Positions 1 to 4,985 of a DNA stretch of 7,039 nt are shown here, in pieces; the first letter of the stretch is position 1; every line of letters begins with the position of its first letter. The translations under genes and the position numbers were made by a program. Location of the stretch: contig JAYVJV010000168.1 of assembly GCA_043769005.1 (NCBI GenBank), positions 1 to 7,039 of the forward strand, given 5' to 3'. The stretch comes from JAAFIP01 sp043769005. GTDB lineage: Bacteria > Pseudomonadota > Gammaproteobacteria > Burkholderiales > Burkholderiaceae_C. The notes under the pieces are model-generated. The model did not search any database. It was not told where the DNA came from and saw only the letters and a program-made list of their open reading frames with translations.

Positions 1-674
1 ATGGCGACACCTAAGCGCACCATTTCGGCAAGCCCGCGCGTGATGAGGGCGGCTCGTGCGTTTTGGCCGAGCGCCATGCCGTCGCCAATACCGGCGGCAA
101 TCGCCATCACGTTCTTAAGCGCGCCGCCGAGCTCGACACCGATCAAGTCGGCGTTGGAGTACACGCGCATGGCACCACCATTTAATTCAGGGGCGAGCGA
201 TTTAGCGTAGGCAAAATCGTTGCACGCAAGCGTTAAGGCGCACGGTAGCCCAGCGGCCACTTCGGCGGCAAAGCTTGGCCCGGAAAGTACGCCAAAGTGC
301 GCGCCAGCACTCGCGATTTCAGCCACCACCTGATGCGGCAATTTGCCCGTGTCGGCATTAAAACCTTTGCACGCCCAGACGATGGGGAGTGTTGAACGTG
401 CTCGCAGTACTTCACGCGCCGTGTTAGCGAGCCCACTGGTGGAGGTGACGATGAGCGCAAGATCAGCCGCAGAAATCGCGTGCGATAAATCAGCCGTGAG
501 CGCCACCGTGGCAGGAATTTTTACGCCGGCAAGGTAGCGGGTATTTTCACGCGTAGCCTCAAGGTCAGCCACCAGAGCGGGGTTTCGGGCATAGAGCGTG
601 ACGGCATGTTTGGCCGCAAGAGTGGCCGCAAGGGCTGTTCCCCAAGCACCCGCACCGAGAACGGCGATTTTCAT
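1..674 (-). CDS. gpsA: NAD(P)H-dependent glycerol-3-phosphate dehydrogenase, C-terminal part beyond left edge
   Basis: Reduces dihydroxyacetone phosphate to sn-glycerol-3-phosphate in the cytosol, the entry step to phospholipid synthesis. I translated the minus strand from 674 and read 224 uninterrupted codons to the edge; the family is usually about 330-340 residues, so roughly two thirds is present. The N-terminus MKIAVLGAGAWGTALA gives the Rossmann GxGxxG loop (residues 7-12). Further family motifs are CKGF (102-105), GPSFA (132-136), ELGGALKN (181-188, K187 being the expected catalytic lysine), NAR (205-207) and TRGLAEM (212-218). The start is secure: an in-frame TAG lies three codons upstream (683-681) and the N-terminus is canonical. 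There is no clear Shine-Dalgarno. The start codon sits in the last copy of a 17-bp tandem repeat, so translation may depend on coupling to the SH3 gene upstream. Leucine codons are mostly CTC/CTT, with CTG only about 2 of 28. Confidence 0.96.
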   Translation of the reverse strand, partial: MKIAVLGAGAWGTALAATLAAKHAVTLYARNPALVADLEATRENTRYLAGVKIPATVALTADLSHAISAADLALIVTSTSGLANTAREVLRARSTLPIVWACKGFNADTGKLPHQVVAEIASAGAHFGVLSGPSFAAEVAAGLPCALTLACNDFAYAKSLAPELNGGAMRVYSNADLIGVELGGALKNVMAIAAGIGDGMALGQNARAALITRGLAEMVRLGVA

Positions 675-738
675 GTGCCGCTATTTTTCATATGCCGCTA
701 TTTTTCATGTGCCGCTATTTCTCATATGCCGCTATTCG
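671..738 (-). repeat. Four-copy 17-bp tandem repeat across the SH3-gene stop and gpsA start
   Basis: Four contiguous 17-bp units lie at 671-687, 688-704, 705-721 and 722-738, with plus-strand consensus TCATRTGCCGCTATTTT. They differ at unit position 5, which alternates G/A/G/A, and at the last two bases of units 3 and 4. The alternation suggests a 17-to-34-to-68 bp two-step duplication. The rightmost unit holds the SH3 gene's TAG (734-732), and the leftmost holds the gpsA ATG (674-672). Read on the minus strand, each step creates a six-codon mini-ORF, M(K/R)NSG(T/I), starting at 725, 708 and 691. Each ends in a TGA that overlaps the next ATG as ATGA, and the last overlaps the gpsA start. No strong Shine-Dalgarno is present in the unit. 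The repeat structure is read directly; any role in translational coupling is inference. Confidence 0.93.
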
Positions 739-1292
739 CCAAATACTTGTGCCGCCAGCACGTAGCCCGCCTGCCCATCGCGATGCGCGACGGATAGCCA
801 AGCGCCTTGTGGTGGGCCGATTACTTCCAGCAATACACCGCGCTCGGCGGTGAATACCAGTGGCGAGCCACTCGCGGCAATCGCTTGAACCTCGGCCATA
901 GTTGTTGCGACTTGCACAAAGCGGCGCGGGCCCAGCACGGTGTTATCCACCCAGCCGACGGTGCCATCGGCGTCTCGCACCTTGGTCCACTTATCGAGTT
1001 TTACGAGCGCTTCGAGCGGGTAGTTACGCCCCAGCACAAAGAGCTTGCCAGATTTCGCTCCCAGCGCGTCGTAGAGAATCGCCGGTTTTTCACCAATGTG
1101 AACGTAGGCGCGTGGTGCCGCCATGGGTGCGGCGACGATTAGCGCAGGTGCAGCGGGTGCAGCGGGTGCCGCGGGTGTCTGCGCGTGCGCGAAAGCGGCC
1201 ACCAATGAAAACGCCGCCACAGACACTGTGGCGGCGGATTTTGCAACGATGGTAGCAAGGTGCGGCGCTGGCATCACGTTTGCGCGTGTCAT
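732..1292 (-). CDS. Exported SH3-like domain protein of unknown function
   Basis: A 186-residue protein. Residues 1-37 look like a Sec signal peptide, with a hydrophobic Ala/Val/Phe core and an AHA|Q cleavage site after residue 37. An Ala/Pro linker (about 39-61) follows, partly coded by a 9-bp repeat. Then come two segments resembling bacterial SH3 folds, about 62-124 (with WTKVRDADGTVGWVDNTVLG) and 125-185 (with AWLSVAHRDGQAGYV). The W-x-x-V...G-x-x-G(W/Y)V pattern is typical of such periplasmic domains, which often bind peptidoglycan; binding here is only inferred. The start at 1292 is 9 nt after the secB stop, and Met7 (1274) is an alternative. Neither has a good Shine-Dalgarno, so coupling to secB is likely. 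A strong hairpin lies in the signal-peptide codons. I do not recognise a named gene. Confidence 0.85.
   Translation of the reverse strand: MTRANVMPAPHLATIVAKSAATVSVAAFSLVAAFAHAQTPAAPAAPAAPALIVAAPMAAPRAYVHIGEKPAILYDALGAKSGKLFVLGRNYPLEALVKLDKWTKVRDADGTVGWVDNTVLGPRRFVQVATTMAEVQAIAASGSPLVFTAERGVLLEVIGPPQGAWLSVAHRDGQAGYVLAAQVFGE
1150..1176 (-). repeat. Three 9-bp direct repeats coding a Pro-Ala-Ala linker
   Basis: Three consecutive units, GCAGCGGGT, GCAGCGGGT and GCCGCGGGT on the plus strand, encode a repeated Pro-Ala-Ala linker just after the predicted signal peptidase site of the SH3-like protein. Each unit keeps frame, so copy-number change would only alter linker length. Confidence 0.85.
1207..1236 (-). 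terminator. Terminator-like hairpin inside the SH3 gene (possible attenuator)
   Basis: Bases 1212-1222 (CGCCGCCACAG) and 1226-1236 (CTGTGGCGGCG) are a perfect 11-bp inverted repeat with a 3-nt loop. In the direction of the minus-strand operon, four T residues (1211-1208) follow at once. The shape is that of an intrinsic terminator with a short U-tract, but it lies about 57-81 nt inside an open gene. If active, it would lower expression of the SH3 gene and gpsA relative to secB. The stem is certain; the activity is inference, and four T residues make a weak terminator. Confidence 0.4.
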
Positions 1293-1301
1293 CGAAAAAG
1301 T

Positions 1302-1796
1302 CTAGTGCGTCAAGGTCGGCGCGGCAGGCTGCGCTTGGGCGGCTTCTTGCTCTTTTTGCGCTTGGTAGAGCGCTTCAAAATTGACCGGGTTCAGCATCAC
1401 AGGCGGGAAACCGGCGCGAACAATCGCATCCGACACCGTCTCACGCGCATACGGGTACAAAATGTTGGGATTGCCAATGCCGAGAATCGCATCAAGATCT
1501 TGATTGGGCACGTTACGAATCGCGAAAATACCGGCTTGGCAGGCTTCGACCAAGAACATGGTTTTTTCGCCGACTTTTGCAGTGACAGTAATGGTGAGCT
1601 CGGTTTGGTACACGCCATCATCGACGGAGCGTGAGACGTGGTGCAATTGCACGTCTACCTTCGGCGCTTCGCGCTCGAGGAAAATCTGCGGTGCATTAGG
1701 GACTTCTAGCGACAAATCTTTGACGTAGATTTTCTCGATCGAGTAGGTGGGCTGATTGGCTTGGTTTTGGTCTGGGCTTTGAGCTGCGTCGGTCAT
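1302..1796 (-). CDS. secB: Protein-export chaperone SecB
   Basis: Tetrameric cytosolic chaperone that holds preproteins unfolded and hands them to SecA for Sec-dependent export. The 164-residue product is close to the usual 150-165. Recognisable family blocks are YSIEKIYVKDLSLEVPNAP (about 18-36), the central beta-sheet region with LTITVTAK, and the C-terminal block with GIFAIRN, LGIGNPNILYPYARE and AGFPPVMLNPVNFEALY. A short Ala/Gln/Pro tail ends the protein, in place of the acidic/zinc-associated SecA-binding tail of E. coli. The start at 1796 is supported by an AAGGA ribosome site (1807-1803) spaced 6 nt, the best in the left arm. It lies 28 nt after grxC and 9 nt before the SH3-like gene, whose signal peptide suggests a Sec substrate. 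CTG is rare among its leucines (about 1 of 12). Confidence 0.97.
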   Translation of the reverse strand: MTDAAQSPDQNQANQPTYSIEKIYVKDLSLEVPNAPQIFLEREAPKVDVQLHHVSRSVDDGVYQTELTITVTAKVGEKTMFLVEACQAGIFAIRNVPNQDLDAILGIGNPNILYPYARETVSDAIVRAGFPPVMLNPVNFEALYQAQKEQEAAQAQPAAPTLTH

Positions 1797-1824
1797 GAAG
1801 CGTCCTTGAGAGGTGAAATAAAAA

Positions 1825-2082
1825 TTATGCTGCGAGAAGTGGCATCAAGCCACCGGCTTTATCGAGGGCGGCGAGATCGTCGAAGCCGCCAACGTGTGTC
1901 TCACCGATGTAAATTTGTGGCACGGTACGACGGCCGGTTTTGCTCATCATGATGTCGCGTTGAGCGGGGTCGAGATCAATACGGATTTTTTCGATTTCGG
2001 CTACGCCGCGTGATTTCAAAAGCTGCTCAGCGCGTGTGCAGTAGGGGCATACGCCGGTTGCGTACATGGTGATTTTTGGCAT
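1825..2082 (-). CDS. grxC: Glutaredoxin 3 (GrxC)
   Basis: Small glutathione-dependent thiol-disulfide oxidoreductase of the cytosol, supplying electrons to enzymes such as ribonucleotide reductase and reversing glutathionylation. All 85 residues form one thioredoxin fold. The dithiol active site CPYC is at residues 12-15, the cis-proline motif TVP at 53-55, and the glutathione-binding GG-x-DD at 65-69 (GGFDD). The length is typical of class I bacterial glutaredoxins. It starts 2 nt after the rhodanese stop, which indicates translational coupling; only a weak GAG-type ribosome site is visible. Pairing of grxC with secB is widespread in proteobacteria. None of its roughly eight leucines uses CTG, unlike the genes right of 2.68 kb. 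Confidence 0.97.
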   Translation of the reverse strand: MPKITMYATGVCPYCTRAEQLLKSRGVAEIEKIRIDLDPAQRDIMMSKTGRRTVPQIYIGETHVGGFDDLAALDKAGGLMPLLAA

Positions 2083-2084
2083 GA

Positions 2085-2501
2085 TTATTTCTCGACCGGA
2101 AGGCCAGCTTGCTGCCAGGTGGGAAAGCCGCCCTCAAGCACGTAAACATCGACAAACCCTAAGGCCTGAAGGCGCTTGACGGCAACAACGGCACGGCCAC
2201 CGGCATGGCAGGTGACGATGACGGGCTTATCTTTGAAGCGTGAAATTTCGTCTACCCGCTTGTCGATTTCGGCCATGGGGATATTTTTTGCTTTTGGGAT
2301 ATGCCCGCCGTTAAATTCACCGTTGTCGCGCACGTCGAGCACGAGTGCGGTGCCCGCATTCATCAGCTTGGTCGCTTCGTAGGTGCCGACCTCGCGGCCC
2401 GCCCCGCCGACCAATTTGAGCACGGTCGGTACAATCAACATCGTGCCGCTGGCTAGGAAAAGCGCCACCAACAACACGTTTTGCGAAATAAACTCACTCA
2501 T
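2085..2501 (-). CDS. Membrane-anchored rhodanese-like sulfurtransferase
   Basis: A 138-residue protein with one N-terminal hydrophobic helix (about 8-30) followed by a single rhodanese domain (about 38-136). The active-site loop CHAGGRA places the persulfide cysteine at C98. The LDVRD (55-59) and GHIPKAKNIP (66-75) motifs and the terminal LEGGFPTWQQAGLP are family hallmarks. Such domains carry sulfane sulfur as a cysteine persulfide; the partner is unknown. The domain's side of the membrane cannot be settled from sequence: no positive inside rule is decisive, but the helix looks like an uncleaved anchor. It is the first gene of the leftward operon and precedes grxC by 2 nt, so a joint role in thiol or persulfide homeostasis is plausible. 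The ribosome site upstream of 2501 is weak. Confidence 0.93.
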   Translation of the reverse strand: MSEFISQNVLLVALFLASGTMLIVPTVLKLVGGAGREVGTYEATKLMNAGTALVLDVRDNGEFNGGHIPKAKNIPMAEIDKRVDEISRFKDKPVIVTCHAGGRAVVAVKRLQALGFVDVYVLEGGFPTWQQAGLPVEK

Positions 2502-2681
2502 AAAATTTGGCTCTGCCCTAATCGGTTACGATGAAAAAATAATTGGCGCGGCTCACATTGGAGTGATCGCGAAAACCTGATATTTTACGCGTAATTCACT
2601 TCTCGCGCCCTGCCAATCTTGATGCACATGGGTGCGCGCGGCGAGATTGCAATCCCACCTCTCCTTTTTTTGACCTCCAAC
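2502..2681. other. Divergent intergenic region between the rhodanese operon and gpmA
   Basis: This 180-nt non-coding gap separates the leftward and rightward transcription units and must hold promoters for both. I see one weak plus-strand candidate, at 2558-2586. On the minus strand there is a TAAAAT (2587-2582) and a TTGGCA (2616-2611), but they are 23 nt apart and do not form a standard promoter. The gpmA-proximal end (about 2654-2680) is a pyrimidine-rich tract. I find no tRNA, terminator or convincing operator. The codon-usage break between the two arms falls here. Confidence 0.75.
2558..2586 (+). promoter_or_regulatory. Weak sigma70-like promoter candidate for gpmA
   Basis: TTGGAG (2558-2563) and TATTTT (2581-2586) are 17 nt apart, matching the -35 and -10 consensus at three and four of six positions. 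Transcription would begin near 2593, giving a leader of about 90 nt. AT-rich DNA just downstream is compatible. The match is poor enough to arise by chance. Confidence 0.25.
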
Positions 2682-3425
2682 ATGAAAAAACTGATCTTGA
2701 TGCGCCACGGCGAAAGTGCGTGGAACCTTGAAAACCGCTTCACCGGCTGGGTAGATGTAGCGCTCACGCCCCTGGGCGTAGCGCAGGCCCAGCAGGCGGG
2801 CCAACTGCTCAAAACCGGGGGCTACGACTTTGACGTGGCCTACACCAGCATGCTCAAACGCGCCACCCACACCCTGTGGCATACGCTGGATGCGATGGAC
2901 CGCACCTGGCTGCCCGTGGTACACAGTTGGCGCCTCAACGAGCGCCACTACGGCGCGCTGCAAGGCCTGGACAAGGCCGAGACAGCCAAAAAATATGGCG
3001 ACGCACAGGTGCTGACCTGGCGGCGCAGCTACGACACCCCGCCCCCGGCACTCGATGCCGCAGACCCACGCTGCGAGCGCAGCGACCTGCGCTATGCCAG
3101 GCTTAACCCAGGCGACGTGCCGCTGACCGAGTGCCTGAAAGACACCGTGGCACGCGTGCTGCCACTGTGGAACGAGTCGATGGCCCCCGCCATCAAGGCA
3201 GGCAAACGCGTGGTGCTGGCAGCCCACGGCAACTCGATCCGCGCGCTGGTGAAATACCTGGACAACATTGGCGACGCGGATATTGTGGGGGTCAACATTC
3301 CCAATGGCATCCCGCTGGTCTACGAGCTCGATGCCCAGCTAAAACCCCTACGTCACTATTATTTGGGCGACGCGCAGGCTGCGGCAAAGGCCACCGCTGC
3401 GGTGGCCGCCCAAGGCAAAGCGTAA
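2682..3425 (+). CDS. gpmA: 2,3-bisphosphoglycerate-dependent phosphoglycerate mutase
   Basis: Interconverts 3- and 2-phosphoglycerate in glycolysis and gluconeogenesis through a phosphohistidine. The 247-residue product matches the dPGM family (about 250). It opens with MKKLILMRHGESAWN, which places the phospho-accepting histidine at H9. LKRATHT supplies R60, NERHYG supplies E87, and AAHGNSIRAL supplies the second catalytic histidine, H182; IPNGIPLVYEL is also typical. An in-frame ATG at 2619 would add 21 residues unlike the family, so I start at 2682. No Shine-Dalgarno precedes this start; the leader is pyrimidine-rich and contains CCTCC. The C-terminus is an Ala/Lys-rich tail. Leucines are mostly CTG (about 18 of 30). 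ctpA follows 90 nt downstream with no terminator between them. Confidence 0.97.
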   Translation: MKKLILMRHGESAWNLENRFTGWVDVALTPLGVAQAQQAGQLLKTGGYDFDVAYTSMLKRATHTLWHTLDAMDRTWLPVVHSWRLNERHYGALQGLDKAETAKKYGDAQVLTWRRSYDTPPPALDAADPRCERSDLRYARLNPGDVPLTECLKDTVARVLPLWNESMAPAIKAGKRVVLAAHGNSIRALVKYLDNIGDADIVGVNIPNGIPLVYELDAQLKPLRHYYLGDAQAAAKATAAVAAQGKA

Positions 3426-3515
3426 AAAGCGTAGTTATTTCACGGGAACCTGGCCCGGGCTGGGCGCTCCAAGGTGTATATTGATGCACTGTTGTGTCGT
3501 TGAAAGTCTGTCTTC
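3426..3515 (+). other. Spacer between gpmA and ctpA
   Basis: The 90-nt gap contains a GC-rich stretch with the palindrome GCCCGGGC (3453-3460) and a TATATT (3477-3482) that could act as a -10 box, although no -35 is recognisable 16-18 nt before it. No terminator is visible, so ctpA may be read from the gpmA promoter with an internal promoter adding to it. Confidence 0.4.
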
Positions 3516-4985
3516 ATGAATACCAAATTGAAAATCGCCTCCTGGATCGGCATGGGTGCCGTCGCCGGGGCCCTGACCACCATCTCTTTGCAGTCGGTGG
3601 CGCAGCGCGCTTTGGCACCGTTGCCGCTGGAAGAGCTACAGCAGTTGGCGGCAGTGTTCGGCATGATCAAAACCGACTATGTAGAGCCGGTTGATGAGAA
3701 AAAACTCATCTCCGAGGCCATCAGCGGCATGGTGGCCAGCCTGGATCCGCACAGCCAGTACTTTGACAAAAAATCCTTCAAAGAATTCCGCGAAGGCACC
3801 ACGGGCAAGTTTGTCGGTGTCGGCATCGAAATCAGCCAGGAAGACGGCTTGGTTAAAGTGGTCTCGCCGATTGAAGGCTCCCCTGCCTTCCGGGCTGGTC
3901 TGAAACCGGGCGATCTGATCACCAAAATTGACGACACGCCGGTCAAGGGCCTGTCGATCAACGATGCCGTGAAACGCATGCGCGGCGAGCCCAATACCAA
4001 GGTCATCCTGACCATTTTGCGCCGCGACGAGAACAACCGCGTCTTTCCTGTCACCATCACGCGCGAAGAAATCCGCAGCCAGTCGGTGCGCAGCAAGGTG
4101 CTGGAGCCGGGTTATGCCTGGCTGCGCGTGAGCCAGTTCCAGGATCGCACGGTCGATGACTTTGCCCGCAAGCTGGAAGAAACTTACAAGGCCGAGCCCA
4201 ACCTCAAAGGCCTGGTACTCGATCTGCGCAACGACCCGGGCGGCCTGCTGGACGCTGCTGTGGCCATCTCTGCGGCCTTTCTGCCCGAAAATGTAGCGGT
4301 CGTGTCGACCAACGGACAACTTGCAGAAAGCAAGTTTGTCTACAAGGCCTCGCCCGAGTTTTACCGCCGCAGTGGCGAGGACGTGATCAAACGCTTGACC
4401 ACCAACACCAAGGGCATTTACAAAACCGTGCCGTTGATCGTGCTGGTCAACGAAGGCTCGGCCTCGGCCAGCGAGATTGTGGCCGGCGCGCTGCAAGACT
4501 ACAAACGCGGCACCATCATGGGCAGCCAGACCTTTGGCAAAGGCAGCGTGCAAGTGGTGCGCCCCCTCGGGCCCGACACGGGTATCAAGCTGACCACCTC
4601 ACGCTACTACACGCCCAAGGGCAACTCTATCCAGGCCAAGGGCATCATTCCCGATGTGATGGTGGACGAGACCGCCGAGGGCAACCTGTTTGCGGCCCTG
4701 CGTACCCGCGAGGCCGACCTCACCAAGCACCTGGACACGGGCAAGGGCAACGGCATAGCCGACAAAGCCGCCGAAGAACTGCGCCAGAAAGAAATTGAGA
4801 AATCCCGCGAAGAAGCGCGCAAAAAGATCGAAGAGTTCAATAAAAAGCCCGAGTCCGAGCGCAAAGTGCCCGAGTTTGGTAGCGAAAAGGACTTTCAGCT
4901 GATCCAGGCGATCAACCGGCTCAAAGGCGCGCCCGTACTGGTGAGCAAGACTCTGATTGAGCGTAAGGAAGAGAAGAAGGAGTGA
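3516..4985 (+). CDS. ctpA: S41 family carboxy-terminal processing protease (CtpA/Prc type)
   Basis: Periplasmic serine protease that trims or degrades exported proteins from their C-termini. The 489 residues fall in order into an N-terminal signal peptide or anchor (about 1-30), a helical segment with SGMVASLDPHSQYF (70-83), a PDZ domain (about 95-180, with GVGIEI and SPAFRAGLKPGDLI), and the S41 catalytic core (about 195-400). GSASASE (314-320) places the nucleophile at S317. TFGKGSVQ gives the general-base lysine K342, exactly 25 residues on, and Q346, matching the Ser-Lys-Gln arrangement of CtpB-like enzymes. A charged Lys/Glu-rich, probably coiled-coil segment (about 415-455) and a basic tail close the protein. 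The start is chosen for its signal sequence; GAAAG about 11 nt upstream is a weak ribosome site. The stop overlaps the next gene's start. Confidence 0.97.
   Translation: MNTKLKIASWIGMGAVAGALTTISLQSVAQRALAPLPLEELQQLAAVFGMIKTDYVEPVDEKKLISEAISGMVASLDPHSQYFDKKSFKEFREGTTGKFVGVGIEISQEDGLVKVVSPIEGSPAFRAGLKPGDLITKIDDTPVKGLSINDAVKRMRGEPNTKVILTILRRDENNRVFPVTITREEIRSQSVRSKVLEPGYAWLRVSQFQDRTVDDFARKLEETYKAEPNLKGLVLDLRNDPGGLLDAAVAISAAFLPENVAVVSTNGQLAESKFVYKASPEFYRRSGEDVIKRLTTNTKGIYKTVPLIVLVNEGSASASEIVAGALQDYKRGTIMGSQTFGKGSVQVVRPLGPDTGIKLTTSRYYTPKGNSIQAKGIIPDVMVDETAEGNLFAALRTREADLTKHLDTGKGNGIADKAAEELRQKEIEKSREEARKKIEEFNKKPESERKVPEFGSEKDFQLIQAINRLKGAPVLVSKTLIERKEEKKE

Noticed and set aside
671..738. The tandem repeat as a CRISPR or iteron array
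   Set aside because: Units are contiguous with no spacers, and the array ties exactly to a stop/start junction within an operon; no cas, rep or origin features are near.
606..797. Plus-strand small frame across the 17-bp repeats, with repeated Pro-Leu-Phe text
   Set aside because: It overlaps gpsA and the SH3 gene on the opposite strand, and the repetition simply reflects the 17-bp repeat.
2582..2616. Leftward promoter built from TTGGCA (2616-2611) and TAAAAT (2587-2582)
   Set aside because: The hexamers are individually good, but the 23-nt spacing is too long for sigma70, so I do not call it.
2619..2681. N-terminal extension of gpmA from an upstream ATG
   Set aside because: The extra 21 residues are absent from the family, and the phosphohistidine motif is expected about nine residues from the start, as it is with the ATG at 2682.
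2553..3227. 224-codon minus-strand reading frame opposite gpmA
   Set aside because: It overlaps the canonical gpmA almost completely and its composition is that of an antisense shadow; no family motifs are seen.
3453..3460. GCCCGGGC palindrome after gpmA as a terminator
   Set aside because: The palindrome has no loop and no T-run follows, so it is not a plausible intrinsic terminator.
3636..4553. Long 305-codon minus-strand reading frame opposite ctpA
   Set aside because: It lies wholly within the well-supported ctpA frame, has no recognisable domain and is His/Ala-rich as expected for an antisense shadow of GC-rich coding DNA.
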